Origin: Rossellomorea orangium | GTDB taxonomy: Bacteria > Bacillota > Bacilli > Bacillales > Bacillaceae_B | Length of the DNA stretch: 64,000 nt | Direction: 5' to 3' | Assembly: GCF_019334305.1 (NCBI RefSeq) | Contig: NZ_JAHWGH010000014.1 | Coordinates: forward strand, 558,001-622,000 | Shown: positions 1-8,266 of the stretch, piece by piece | How positions within the stretch are numbered: position 1 is the first letter of the stretch | Layout of the letters: each line of letters opens with the position of its first letter | Translations under genes and position numbers: made by a program | Notes under the pieces: model-generated | Databases searched by the model: none | Seen by the model: the letters and a program-made list of their open reading frames with translations, nothing else | Told to the model about the DNA's origin: nothing

Positions 1-683
1 GCCATCTTTTCAATTTCAGAAACATCCTGGAACAGAACGATTTTCCCTTCCTTATGGTTCACGGTTTCATAGGAGGAAATATGCAGGATGCACTGATAGG
101 TTTCATCATGATGATGTCCAAGGTCTTCTATAGCCAGACTTGGAACTATTTCGCGGAGATGACGTGCATGAATGGAATCGATGGAGCGACCTGTGATCTT
201 CGAAAATGATTCATTGGCATAAATGATCTCCAGTTTATCATCCATCATCAAAACCCCTACACTTGAGTGCATCATGATCGTTTCCAGCTGATCCTTTAAC
301 GTATTGGCTGATTTCAGTAAAGCCATCACCATTTCCGTTTTGGTCAGTAACCCCATCACTTTGCCCTCCTCATCAAGGACAATCCCCGTTCCCGCCTTGC
401 TCGTTTTCACCATCTCCTCGATTTCGTGATACGGTGTATCCACCCGGATGGTTCGTGTTTCCTTCTTTATGTATGCCTTGATCGGCGTCTCAAGCGGCAT
501 CTGGTCAAGCATCATCTGGTACAAACCGCTGCGTGTGAACACTCCCTGGAGGTTACGGTCACCGTCTGTAACCGGCAGGAGGTTCCACTTCTTTTCCTTA
601 ATGACCTCAATCGCTTCTTTTAATGTGGTTTCTTCCGTCATCACACAATCGATCGGCGTGACCATATCCCGGAACTGAATCAT
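1..683 (-). CDS. CBS-PAS domain regulator, N-terminal part (cut by window edge)
   Basis: An open frame starts at ATG 683 after a GGGGG-rich ribosome site and runs off the left edge without a stop, giving 227 complete codons. Residues about 1-120 look like a tandem CBS pair (nucleotide-sensing module). Residues about 130-227 look like a PAS domain, with a 'MHSSVGVLMMDD' start and an 'FQDVSEIEKM' end. In Bacillaceae this CBS-CBS-PAS order is common at the N-terminus of sigma-54-dependent activators, so an AAA+ domain and a Fis-type HTH would be expected beyond the edge. That part is inference, because neither domain is visible here. A GGDEF or kinase output remains possible. Confidence 0.6.
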   Translation of the reverse strand, partial: MIQFRDMVTPIDCVMTEETTLKEAIEVIKEKKWNLLPVTDGDRNLQGVFTRSGLYQMMLDQMPLETPIKAYIKKETRTIRVDTPYHEIEEMVKTSKAGTGIVLDEEGKVMGLLTKTEMVMALLKSANTLKDQLETIMMHSSVGVLMMDDKLEIIYANESFSKITGRSIDSIHARHLREIVPSLAIEDLGHHHDETYQCILHISSYETVNHKEGKIVLFQDVSEIEKM

Positions 684-811
684 TCCAATCCCCCTTTTTC
701 CGAAAATTCAATCTGTTATCACCATTATAAAGCTTTATGCATCAAAGGTCACTTCCCCCATTTTCGATTGGTGCCACTAATCATTTCAACTGTCCAACCA
801 GGAGAACCTCA

Positions 812-846
812 CAAAAAAAAGACCAGAGGCTATAATACCTCTGATC
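812..846 (-). terminator. Terminator of the SDR gene
   Basis: On the minus strand the stem GATCAGAGG/CCTCTGGTC with a short AT loop is followed by eight T residues, just after the SDR stop codon. Confidence 0.8.
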
Positions 847-852
847 CCTCCT

Positions 853-1620
853 TTATTTCGGCTGCATACGGATGGCTCCGTCGAGACGGATCGTCTCCCC
901 GTTCAGCATCGTATTTTCCATAATACTCCCCACCAGCCGGGCATATTCATCAGGGTGTCCCAGCCGCTTAGGGAATGGAACCATTTTCCCAAGAGATTCT
1001 ACCGCCTCCTCCGGCAGTGATTCAAACATCGGCGTATGAAACAAGCCCGGCGCGATCGTCATCACACGGATCCCGTACGAAGCCAGTTCCCTTGCAATCG
1101 GCAGTGTCATTCCGACGACTCCCCCTTTTGAAGCGCTGTAGGCCGCCTGTCCGATCTGCCCTTCAAATGCCGCAACCGATGCCGTATTGATGATGACACC
1201 TCTCTCCCCCAACTCGTTCGGTTCATTCTTCGCCATGTGCTCCGATGCTAACCGGATCACATTGAATGTACCGATCAAGTTAATGGAAATCACCTTCGAA
1301 AACATATCGAGGGAATGAACCCCCTTTCTTGAAAGCAGCTTGGAGGCAATGCCGATGCCCGCACAGTTGACGACCGTATTAATCGTCCCAAAGTACTCCA
1401 CGGCTTTATGGATGCCGTGGGACACTTCCTCCTCACTCGTGACATCGGTCCTGACAAACAGACTTCGATCTCCAAGCTCTTCAACGAGTGAATGGCCCCT
1501 CTCTTCGGATAAATCCAATATCGCTGCTTTCCCGCCCGCTTTGATGATCTGCCTCACTGTCGCTTCCCCTAATCCTGACGCCCCACCTGTCACGATGGCG
1601 ATTGATTCACTGATTTTCAT
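853..1620 (-). CDS. SDR family dehydrogenase, 3-hydroxyacyl-CoA dehydrogenase type
   Basis: This is a 255-aa short-chain dehydrogenase, the normal length for the family. The NAD-binding GGASGLG motif is near residue 12, NCAG near 84, the catalytic Ser in NTASVA, and the YSASKGG catalytic Tyr/Lys pair near 162. The sequence resembles the HSD17B10-like 3-hydroxyacyl-CoA dehydrogenases, which oxidise 3-hydroxyacyl-CoA (or 2-methyl-3-hydroxybutyryl-CoA) with NAD in beta-oxidation or isoleucine breakdown. It is a single gene with its own terminator and an RBS GGGAGG seven bases before the ATG. Substrate is inferred from family resemblance only. Confidence 0.85.
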   Translation of the reverse strand: MKISESIAIVTGGASGLGEATVRQIIKAGGKAAILDLSEERGHSLVEELGDRSLFVRTDVTSEEEVSHGIHKAVEYFGTINTVVNCAGIGIASKLLSRKGVHSLDMFSKVISINLIGTFNVIRLASEHMAKNEPNELGERGVIINTASVAAFEGQIGQAAYSASKGGVVGMTLPIARELASYGIRVMTIAPGLFHTPMFESLPEEAVESLGKMVPFPKRLGHPDEYARLVGSIMENTMLNGETIRLDGAIRMQPK

Positions 1621-1809
1621 TGGATGTCCTCCCTTTTCATCGATTCATCCTCTATATTGCAAGAATTGTGCCAGTGTTGATATGACCATGTTCATGGCAG
1701 GAGAAGATGTTGAACTGTCCAGAAATAGGACACATATAACGTCAGTAAGTCAAAAAAAGGAGATCACACATGATCCAAATGGGAAACATGTTCGTTACCT
1801 GTATAAGTC

Positions 1810-1849
1810 CCACACATGTTTCACAAATCATCACATGTGAAATGTGTGG
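1810..1849. promoter_or_regulatory. Imperfect inverted repeat between SDR gene and ycnK
   Basis: CCACACATGTTTCAC (1810-1824) faces GTGAAATGTGTGG (1837-1849), with a perfect TCACATGTGA palindrome at 1831-1840 inside. It lies between two divergent genes and may be an operator. The binding protein is unknown. Confidence 0.5.
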
Positions 1850-1903
1850 AAAATAAAAAGTTTCTTTGTCCGTTCTGTTACACCTCAACATTTTTTCACT
1901 TTT

Positions 1904-1948
1904 TTTCACAAATCATCTATTGAACGGTACGTGATGCTTCATTATGAT
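1904..1948 (+). promoter_or_regulatory. ycnK promoter with upstream direct repeat
   Basis: TTGAAC at 1920-1925 and TATGAT at 1943-1948 are 17 bp apart, a good SigA promoter for the ycnK operon. The 14-mer TTTCACAAATCATC at 1904-1917, immediately upstream of the -35, is an exact repeat of 1819-1832. The repeat is a candidate binding site for YcnK or another copper regulator. Confidence 0.6.
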
Positions 1949-1983
1949 TTAATAGGTAAACGAAAACGGAAAGGATGATCCTT

Positions 1984-2553
1984 ATGCTGCCGATTGATCG
2001 ACAACAACAGATTTTAACCTGGCTCGAAGAAGAAGGTACACTTCGGGTGTCTGATATCAGTTCCCGCCTGGATGTATCGGAAATGACGGTCTACCGTGAT
2101 CTGAAGCCCTTAATGGAAGCAAATAAAGTCCGAAAGACCTCGAATGGCATTTCAACGATGGAAGCTCACAGCCTCCCAGCTGATACATGTACGTATTGCC
2201 TGAAACCGGCGACCTCAAGAAGATCCGTCCAACTCGTCAAAAAGGATCATACGATCGAACAGGCTTGTTGTCCTCACTGTGGCTTACTGCGTTATGAAGA
2301 TATCAAGGAGGAAGTCATGCAGATCCTCTGCAGGGATTTCCTGACGGATATGACGATCAGCGGAAAAACGGCCACCTACCTGATTGATGCAGACCTGAAC
2401 TTGAACTGTTGTCAGCCACAGGTCATCGCTTTTGATTCCAGGAAGCAGGCCGGACAATTCCAAACGGGATTCGGTGGAAAACTACTTAATCTTCAAGACG
2501 CCATCACGGCGATTTCCAAAGACATGCAAGGATCGGGCTGCTGCCACGACTAA
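1984..2553 (+). CDS. ycnK: YcnK-type copper-responsive DeoR regulator
   Basis: The 189-aa protein has a DeoR-type winged HTH at residues 1-60 and a NosL-like metal-binding domain after it, with TCTYC near 64-68 and CCPHCG near 92-97. It ends in a Cys-rich GCCHD tail. This HTH-NosL layout is that of Bacillus YcnK, a repressor of copper-uptake genes that responds to copper. An in-frame ATG lies at 1975 but it directly abuts the GGAAAGG ribosome site. The ATG at 1984, nine bases downstream, gives the expected MLPIDRQQQ start. It leads an operon with the PepSY and FixH-like genes, where B. subtilis has ycnJ and ycnI. That suggests copper control of a different set of membrane proteins. Confidence 0.85.
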   Translation: MLPIDRQQQILTWLEEEGTLRVSDISSRLDVSEMTVYRDLKPLMEANKVRKTSNGISTMEAHSLPADTCTYCLKPATSRRSVQLVKKDHTIEQACCPHCGLLRYEDIKEEVMQILCRDFLTDMTISGKTATYLIDADLNLNCCQPQVIAFDSRKQAGQFQTGFGGKLLNLQDAITAISKDMQGSGCCHD

Positions 2554-2570
2554 GAAAAGAGGAAAAGACG

Positions 2571-3902
2571 ATGGAAAAAAAATCATATCAAACGATTTGG
2601 AGATGGCATTTTTATGCGGGCCTCATTATTGCCCCGTTTTTATTGATCCTCGCAGTAACGGGATCGATTTATCTCTTCAAGCCCCAGATCGAGCAAAATC
2701 TCTATCAAAAATACTACGAAGTCAATCCACAGGGAGAGAAGCTTCCTGCCACTGAACTCATCGATAATGTGAAAACGCTTCACCCTGATGCACAGATCAC
2801 AAGCTTCCGTCCCGGGGAAAGTGCCGACCGTTCCAGTGAAATCGGCATCAGTACAGAAGAAGGTTCCGCAACAGTCTTCATAAATCCCTACACAGGAAAG
2901 TCACTGGGTGAATTGAAGCCAGAGGACCGGATCATGAATAAAGTCGAAGAAATCCACGGGGAGCTGATGGCGGGGACGATCGGAGACCGAATCGTCGAGC
3001 TGGTTGCCTGCTGGGCCGTCGTCCTGATTGTCACGGGATTATTCCTATGGTTCCCGCGTAAAAAAGACAAGCTGTCAGGCGTGTTCCTTCCCCGCTTCAA
3101 TAAAGGAAAGAAAATCTTCAGAAGGGATCTTCACGCAGTACCGGCTTTCTGGGTCACAGCGGGGATGCTGTTCCTGATCATGACTGGACTGCCCTGGTCC
3201 GGATTCTGGGGAACCAATTTCCAGAATCTCATGACGAACGCAGGGGCCGGCTATCCTCCATCCATCTGGAGTGGGGAAGCTCCACAGTCCGTCGTGAAAA
3301 CCAAGGAAATCGCCGACGTTCCCTGGGCGGCGGAAAACCTGGAAGTACCCGTCTCGGCACTTGAAGGTTATACGCCATTATCACTGAATGACGTTGTACA
3401 GATCGCCGAAAGAGAAGGCATCGACCCGAGCTATAAAGTATACATCCCACAGGATGAAAACGGGGTCTATACATTATCCGCATTCCCGGCCAAGGCACAG
3501 AATGAAGTCACGATGCATCTTGATCAATATACAGGTGCAGTCCTTGCTGATTACCGTTTCGACAACTATGGAATTGGCGGCAAAATCGTAGCCATGGGGA
3601 TCACCCTCCATACGGGCACACAATTCGGCTTCATCAATCAGCTGATCAGCCTGCTCATCTGCCTTGGCATCATGCTTGTCGCAGTCAGCGGATTCTATCT
3701 ATGGCTGAAACGGAAACCGAAAAAAGAAATGGGTGCACCGAAATCACCAGGTATCCTGAAAATAAAGTACTTCCTGCTTGTCATGATCGCACTCGGGATC
3801 CTGTTCCCACTTGTCGGGGCTTCCTTGATTATCGTTCTGCTTCTTGACCGGCTATTGATCAAAAAAATCCCTGCCACGAAAAAATTCTTCGGTGCGGCAT
3901 AA
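2571..3902 (+). CDS. PepSY-associated transmembrane protein
   Basis: The 443-aa membrane protein has the PepSY_TM/PiuB layout. A first helix lies at about 15-37 (WRWHFYAGLI), followed by a PepSY-like extracytoplasmic domain, helices near 140-160, 205-225 and 355-375, and a C-terminal pair. Conserved His residues sit in WRWHFYAG, EIHGELMAG, RRDLHAVPA and TLHTGTQFG. Such histidines bind haem or contact metals in relatives. Family members act in iron or copper acquisition or as membrane reductases, but the exact role is unproven. It begins 17 bases after the ycnK stop and is followed by the lipoprotein gene, so all three are probably one transcript under YcnK. Confidence 0.75.
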   Translation: MEKKSYQTIWRWHFYAGLIIAPFLLILAVTGSIYLFKPQIEQNLYQKYYEVNPQGEKLPATELIDNVKTLHPDAQITSFRPGESADRSSEIGISTEEGSATVFINPYTGKSLGELKPEDRIMNKVEEIHGELMAGTIGDRIVELVACWAVVLIVTGLFLWFPRKKDKLSGVFLPRFNKGKKIFRRDLHAVPAFWVTAGMLFLIMTGLPWSGFWGTNFQNLMTNAGAGYPPSIWSGEAPQSVVKTKEIADVPWAAENLEVPVSALEGYTPLSLNDVVQIAEREGIDPSYKVYIPQDENGVYTLSAFPAKAQNEVTMHLDQYTGAVLADYRFDNYGIGGKIVAMGITLHTGTQFGFINQLISLLICLGIMLVAVSGFYLWLKRKPKKEMGAPKSPGILKIKYFLLVMIALGILFPLVGASLIIVLLLDRLLIKKIPATKKFFGAA

Positions 3903-3918
3903 GAAAGGACGATGTAAT

Positions 3919-4383
3919 ATGAAAACAACCTTTAAATATTTGAGTATCCTTTTCTTGTGCACGCTACTAGGTGCCTGTGCCCCGAAGGAAGATGCAGCGG
4001 AATTGTACCATCAGGAATCACCTCTTCAGGCGGATATTACGATGCCTGACGATTTCTCCGGCAGCGACCCGATCAAGGTTGAACTCACACAGGACAAGAA
4101 AATCGTGAAGGATGCCGATTTCGTACATGTGGAAATCTGGAAGAACGACGGAACGTTCCACGCTGGAATGGAAGAAGCCGAGAATGCTGGAGATGGTGTT
4201 TACACGTTTCATAAGGAACTGAAGGAAGATGGGCTCTATTACATCAAAGTCCACGCAGGAAACAACGGCTCCACGATCATGCCGACTAAGCCCTTTGCCG
4301 TCGGAGAATTATCCAAATCAGACGTCGAAGCCTTGAATGACCAGGCTCCCGCTGAGAGTGGAGAACACAGTCAGCATCATTAA
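3919..4383 (+). CDS. FixH/YtkA-like lipoprotein
   Basis: The 154-aa protein has an N-terminal lipoprotein signal ending in LLGAC (Cys near 16), a FixH/YtkA-like beta-sandwich and a His-rich tail (GEHSQHH). The start at 3919 follows AGAAAGGAC. A longer in-frame reading from 3892 overlaps the upstream stop and has no ribosome site. FixH-like and YtkA-like domains occur with copper and cytochrome oxidase genes. With YcnK and PepSY in the same operon, a surface copper-handling role is plausible. Confidence 0.7.
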   Translation: MKTTFKYLSILFLCTLLGACAPKEDAAELYHQESPLQADITMPDDFSGSDPIKVELTQDKKIVKDADFVHVEIWKNDGTFHAGMEEAENAGDGVYTFHKELKEDGLYYIKVHAGNNGSTIMPTKPFAVGELSKSDVEALNDQAPAESGEHSQHH

Positions 4384-4390
4384 CATTTCA

Positions 4391-4423
4391 AGATCGAAAG
4401 CCTCTGCTTTCGATCTTTTTTTT
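4391..4423 (+). terminator. Terminator of the ycnK operon
   Basis: A ten-base stem AGATCGAAAG/CTTTCGATCT with a six-base loop is followed by a T run. Confidence 0.9.
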
Positions 4424-4445
4424 GCAGAATAGCAGATTCCAAATT

Positions 4446-4454
4446 TGCTATAAT
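4446..4454 (+). promoter_or_regulatory. Extended -10 promoter of the DUF3891 gene
   Basis: TGCTATAAT is an extended -10 element, 26 bases before the chosen ATG. No good -35 hexamer is at the normal spacing. Confidence 0.5.
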
Positions 4455-4479
4455 GGTCATAAAAGGGGATGTTGATTCT

Positions 4480-5241
4480 ATGATTATCCGAGAAACCGAA
4501 GACTCCTTCCTTATGATCAAACAACACGACCACGCCTATGTATCCGGCGAAACGATCAAACATTTCAATAAGAATCTCTTAAAATCCGATGACCTCTTCG
4601 ATGATTTCGTGTACGCTGCCCACCAGCATGACCGGAGCTGGATCGGACTCGACGACACGCCGATCTGGAACGACGGGAAGCAGATCCCCTTCACCTTTTC
4701 AGACTACCCCCTCCTCCCAAAACTTGCATTCTATAAAATGGGGGTGGATGAGGTCGAGAAGGTCAACCTCTATGCGGCACTCCTATGCAGCCTGCATTTC
4801 TGTTCTTTCTTCGCAAAGTCAAAGGATCCGGACTGCCTGCGCTTTCTACAGGACGAAGCAAGAAGGCAGCATGAAATCCGAAATCAGCTGACAAAGCTTG
4901 ATGAAGAACTGCTCACCCAGCACTTCCAGTTGCTTCAACTGTCCGATAATCTATCACTCTACTTTTGCCTGAATGAACCGGGAGTGGAGAAAGAGTACGA
5001 GCATCCGTGGTTTAAAGATGGCTTTAAGAACACCGGGAATTTTCATCCGAGGAATCAACTTCTTCTGTCCAGATGGGTGAATGAACATGAAGTGACGTTC
5101 GATGTCTATCCTTTTGAAACAGATTTCCACGTAACGCTGCCTTATAAAAAAGTGGACAAGATGGCGATCCGGAAGGTGGGCATCGCAGAGGCTTATGGGG
5201 AGAGTCGGTTGGAGATACATTCAATTTTCATCAGAAAGTAA
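4480..5241 (+). CDS. DUF3891 family protein
   Basis: The 253-aa soluble protein matches the DUF3891 family as I know it. It has HDHAYVSG near the N-terminus, the AAHQHDRSW motif, and a conserved NQLTKLDEE helix. The His/Asp-rich motifs suggest a metal-dependent HD-like fold, but no function is established. ATG 4480 follows AAAGGGGAT at good spacing. The in-frame ATG at 4453 overlaps the promoter and is rejected. The gene stands alone between terminators. Confidence 0.75.
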   Translation: MIIRETEDSFLMIKQHDHAYVSGETIKHFNKNLLKSDDLFDDFVYAAHQHDRSWIGLDDTPIWNDGKQIPFTFSDYPLLPKLAFYKMGVDEVEKVNLYAALLCSLHFCSFFAKSKDPDCLRFLQDEARRQHEIRNQLTKLDEELLTQHFQLLQLSDNLSLYFCLNEPGVEKEYEHPWFKDGFKNTGNFHPRNQLLLSRWVNEHEVTFDVYPFETDFHVTLPYKKVDKMAIRKVGIAEAYGESRLEIHSIFIRK

Positions 5242-5243
5242 AG

Positions 5244-5265
5244 AAGACCCTGCGATCAGGGTCTT
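5244..5265. terminator. Hairpin between convergent DUF3891 and MFS genes
   Basis: AAGACCCTG/CAGGGTCTT with a four-base loop lies between the two stop codons. The minus-strand downstream sequence is T-rich but not a clean T run, so it is a modest terminator serving both sides. Confidence 0.6.
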
Positions 5266-5274
5266 CACTCGTTA

Positions 5275-6555
5275 TCAAGAAGAAACCGATGCCTTCACCT
5301 CGACTTCCTGCATCACTTCCCTCTTCGCTTCCAATGCTTTCATGATCAGATGATACATGACAGTGCCTGTCATCCCGAGGACGAACAGAATGCCTCCCAT
5401 CACAACCGGACTCACCCATTCCCCTACTATGATGAGCAGGGATGCAATGATCATAGCGCCATAAAAGGTGAGGCTGTAAAAAGCCATATACGTACTGCGG
5501 GCGTTGGACGGCGCCAGGTCCCCGATCATCGCCTGCTTGATCGGCACATACATGAGTTCCCCGAACGTCCCTACAAAGCCCAGGATAAAAAGGAATAAAA
5601 TATTATTCGTGAAAGCAAAGGCGCTGAAACAAACGGAAAAGATGAACATCCCCGTCACAAGCGTACGGCGGTCACTCCATTTTTTGAACAAAAATAGTAC
5701 AACGGCGGATAAGAGTACAACGATCATCGTATTTTCCGTCCGCAGGAATCCAAGCATCCGCGTACCGTCAAGCGTGAAGTCAAAGCCTAAGAGGGAAGCA
5801 TGCTGCTCGGGAATATCCCTCTCTAAACGGATCCCGACGTAATTGGTCAGGGATTGCTCCAAGGTGAGAATGAAAACGGCCCCAAGAATATACATCATGA
5901 ATAATTTATCTTTCCATACGGTTGAATAGCTTTGAACCATCTTGTTGGATGAAGAAGTGTTTTCGGTGGTGGCAGGTTCAGGTGTGTAGGTTTCAGAAAT
6001 GAAGAAGATGGTGATCAGGACGGACAGAAGTGTGATTCCTGTGATCCCAAGGAATAACTCAAACAGATAGGCTTTAAATAAAAACGCTCCGACGATGCCT
6101 CCGATGGCTGTAGCGAGATTTCCGAGCCAGTAGCTGATGGTGAAGACGAGCTTTCGTGAATCCGAATCGGTCACATCGATGATCATCGCCTGTGCCGCAG
6201 GCTGGAACATCCCGCCGGCAAACATATTAAGGACGAAGAACGCCGCTGTGACATATGGCAAATCGAACCACGGTGAATTGCACAGAGCTATGAAGAAGTA
6301 CGTCACCATGATGCCTAGTTCAGCCAAAATCATGATCTTCCGGCGACCGATCTTGTCGGATATATGTCCGCCAATAAATCCGCCTACGATTCCACTGATG
6401 ACAATCAGGACCAGGATGATCCCGGTTTGGGTGGCGCCGATCTTCTGGGCGAAATAGATGGCCATGAACGGAATGACGGCCATGGAGACAAGTCCACCAA
6501 GGAACTGCATGGCAAGCCTCAACTTCAGGTTCGGATGAATGTCACGTATTCTCAT
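5275..6555 (-). CDS. MFS transporter
   Basis: A 426-aa major facilitator with about twelve hydrophobic segments. The loop 2-3 signature GGHISDKIGRRK lies near residue 65, and a long central cytoplasmic loop includes TEPATTENTSSSN. Members with this layout export drugs or metabolites, and the substrate is not predictable here. ATG 6555 overlaps the TetR stop as ATGA and follows GGGTGGGG. An upstream in-frame GTG at 6567 lies inside that ribosome site. Translational coupling to the TetR gene implies the regulator controls this exporter. Confidence 0.85.
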   Translation of the reverse strand: MRIRDIHPNLKLRLAMQFLGGLVSMAVIPFMAIYFAQKIGATQTGIILVLIVISGIVGGFIGGHISDKIGRRKIMILAELGIMVTYFFIALCNSPWFDLPYVTAAFFVLNMFAGGMFQPAAQAMIIDVTDSDSRKLVFTISYWLGNLATAIGGIVGAFLFKAYLFELFLGITGITLLSVLITIFFISETYTPEPATTENTSSSNKMVQSYSTVWKDKLFMMYILGAVFILTLEQSLTNYVGIRLERDIPEQHASLLGFDFTLDGTRMLGFLRTENTMIVVLLSAVVLFLFKKWSDRRTLVTGMFIFSVCFSAFAFTNNILFLFILGFVGTFGELMYVPIKQAMIGDLAPSNARSTYMAFYSLTFYGAMIIASLLIIVGEWVSPVVMGGILFVLGMTGTVMYHLIMKALEAKREVMQEVEVKASVSS

Positions 6556-7160
6556 TGGGATCCCCACCCTTCCGTCACAGGACCGAATAACCGCAGTGCC
6601 TGTATTTTCATATTGTTCCAGATCAGATTCGTATGGTCATCAACGAAGGTCAATCGTAACCCATTTATAAGGGATATGTAGGATTGGGCAATCAACACCG
6701 GCGACCCTTCATAGAAGTCCCCCTCCTTCTGTCCTCTTTCAATGACAGGATAAATGCGTTCTGCAAAGACATCGACAAAGGCACTCAACTCTGCAAACAG
6801 TACAGGATATCGGTCCGGCCTCGCCAGTACCTGCTGGGAGAGGCGCAGGAAATCCTTATTTCTTGCAAACACATCCAGCTGGCAGTCGATCATGCTCTTG
6901 ACCATCTCCTTCGGGCTCCCGCTGTACCGTTCCTCGATCTCACTAAAGTACGGCTTGATTTCCTCCAGGGGCTCTAGGATCGCTGCTTCAAAGAGCACTT
7001 CCTTTGTGGCAAAATACGTAAACACGGATCCGAAGCTGACACCTGCTTCCTTGGCAATGGCCGAGATGGTCGTTTCGGCAAATCCGTTTTCGCTGTATGT
7101 TTTAACAGCCGCTCCTAAGATTGCCGCTCTCTTTTTCATCATTTTTTCCTCTCGTGACAT
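6552..7160 (-). CDS. TetR/AcrR family repressor
   Basis: The 202-aa protein has a TetR HTH at residues about 10-56 (AAVKTYSENGFAETTI then SVFTYFATKEVLF) followed by an all-helical ligand domain. ATG 7160 sits six bases after AGGAGGGG. The upstream in-frame ATG at 7199 lies inside the operator and is unlikely to be used. It is the first gene of a two-gene operon with the MFS exporter and is probably autorepressed through the palindrome at 7186-7201. Confidence 0.9.
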   Translation of the reverse strand: MSREEKMMKKRAAILGAAVKTYSENGFAETTISAIAKEAGVSFGSVFTYFATKEVLFEAAILEPLEEIKPYFSEIEERYSGSPKEMVKSMIDCQLDVFARNKDFLRLSQQVLARPDRYPVLFAELSAFVDVFAERIYPVIERGQKEGDFYEGSPVLIAQSYISLINGLRLTFVDDHTNLIWNNMKIQALRLFGPVTEGWGSQ

Positions 7161-7185
7161 GATGCTCCCCTCCTTTTCCAAAAAT

Positions 7186-7233
7186 GATTGATTAATCAAT
7201 CTTTATTTTACTGTTAGATATTTCCAAGGTCAA
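7186..7233 (-). promoter_or_regulatory. tetR-mfs promoter and operator
   Basis: On the minus strand TTGACC (7233-7228) and TAAAAT (7210-7205) are 17 bp apart. The perfect 16-bp palindrome GATTGATTAATCAATC at 7186-7201 follows at the expected transcription start, a classic TetR autorepression layout. Confidence 0.75.
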
Positions 7234-7248
7234 CGATTATTTTTCGAC

Positions 7249-7297
7249 AAAAAAGGCTGCCTCCTGATTTGTGCATAAACCAGAAAGCAACCCTTTT
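7249..7297 (-). terminator. Terminator of the MarR gene
   Basis: On the minus strand an imperfect long stem (GGGTTGC ... GCAGCC) is followed by six T residues. It abuts the stop codon. Confidence 0.65.
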
Positions 7298-7723
7298 TCA
7301 TTCATCAAACGCCCCGTTCATCCGGACCAGAAGTTCACCGAACACTTTCTTCTCCTCATCGGACCAGCCTTCGAGCAGTCCCTCATACCACTCGAGCCTC
7401 ATGCGGCTGTCGACGGCAAGCTTTTCCTTCCCAAGCTCCGTCAGATCGAATAAGCTTACCCGCCCGTCACTTGGATCGGAGAACCTCTGAATGAGCTCCT
7501 TCGATTCAAGGGCGGCCGCTTGTCTTGACAACGTCGAAATATCGAGTTTGAACGCTTCTGCCAGCTCCTTCAATCGTGATGGCCCATATTCATCGAGCTG
7601 CCTCATCAACAGATAGGCAGACCGCTCTAATATCCCGATTTTCCGCTCGGACTGATCGCGGAAGACCGCCTTTCTGATGAGACTGGTCAATTCATACTCG
7701 ATCCGTTTAATCTCCTTGGACAT
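7298..7723 (-). CDS. MarR family regulator (YxaD-like)
   Basis: The 141-aa winged-helix protein has a DNA-recognition helix around LDISTLSRQAAALESKELIQR and a wing DPSDGRVSLFDLTELG, typical of MarR. Its RBS is AAGGAGG. It is divergent from a CidA/LrgB gene pair, as in the B. subtilis yxa region where a MarR protein neighbours an LrgB-like gene. The operator pair at 7758-7797 lies between them, so it probably represses its own gene and the transporter pair. The inducer is unknown. Confidence 0.85.
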   Translation of the reverse strand: MSKEIKRIEYELTSLIRKAVFRDQSERKIGILERSAYLLMRQLDEYGPSRLKELAEAFKLDISTLSRQAAALESKELIQRFSDPSDGRVSLFDLTELGKEKLAVDSRMRLEWYEGLLEGWSDEEKKVFGELLVRMNGAFDE

Positions 7724-7741
7724 AGAGATCCCTCCTTTTCA

Positions 7742-7797
7742 TTGACAACGTTCTAAGTACTTGTATAATACAAGTATATAGTTGTATCATACAAGTA
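7742..7797 (+). promoter_or_regulatory. cidA/lrgB-like promoter with twin MarR operators
   Basis: TTGACA (7742-7747) and TATAAT (7764-7769) are 16 bp apart on the plus strand. The 19-bp perfect palindrome TACTTGTATAATACAAGTA (7758-7776) covers the -10. A second, TAGTTGTATCATACAAGTA (7779-7797, near-perfect), is centred exactly 21 bp downstream, on the same DNA face. Confidence 0.75.
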
Positions 7798-7870
7798 CTG
7801 TCGGAAAATGTAAAGCGTTTTCATTGAAAGGTGGGGAAAATAGGTCCTCTTCTTACGAAAGACCTGTACT

Positions 7871-8266
7871 ATGAAATTCATTCGAATACTCATTCAAATC
7901 GGCATTCTATATGCCTTTTCTTTTATAGGCAGTGTCATTGAGAAGCTCTTTCATCTCCCAATACCCGGAAGCATCATTGGACTGATTCTGCTTTTAACTC
8001 TCTTATCGCTAAAAATCGTCCCTGTGATCATCGTGGAGGATGGAGCAAGCTTTCTCCTTGCCATCCTACCGTTATTATTCATCCCGGCCATGACGGGGGT
8101 TATGAACTACCCGTCTCTTCTATCCGGGAGCGGGGCCGTGCTCTTTCTCATTGTAGTAATAAGCACCGTTGTGACTATGGTTGTATCCGGTTTTGCCAGT
8201 CAGCACTTAGAGAAACGATCTGAAAGAAGGGAACATTCATGCAACAAACACTTGTCGCAATCATGA
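7871..8266 (+). CDS. CidA/LrgA family membrane protein
   Basis: The 131-aa protein has four hydrophobic segments and the IPGSIIGLILLL motif near residue 35 that marks CidA/LrgA holin-like proteins. These form two-part membrane systems with LrgB-type partners. Once described as holin/antiholin, several have been shown to move pyruvate or related overflow metabolites. Its ribosome site is weak (GAAAGACC). The downstream lrgB-like start lies 28 bases inside its end, so the two are translationally coupled. Confidence 0.85.
   Translation: MKFIRILIQIGILYAFSFIGSVIEKLFHLPIPGSIIGLILLLTLLSLKIVPVIIVEDGASFLLAILPLLFIPAMTGVMNYPSLLSGSGAVLFLIVVISTVVTMVVSGFASQHLEKRSERREHSCNKHLSQS

Noticed and set aside
1340..1840. 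166-aa plus-strand open frame
   Set aside because: It is antisense to the SDR dehydrogenase over most of its length, has low-complexity Ser/Pro-rich translation and no ribosome site.
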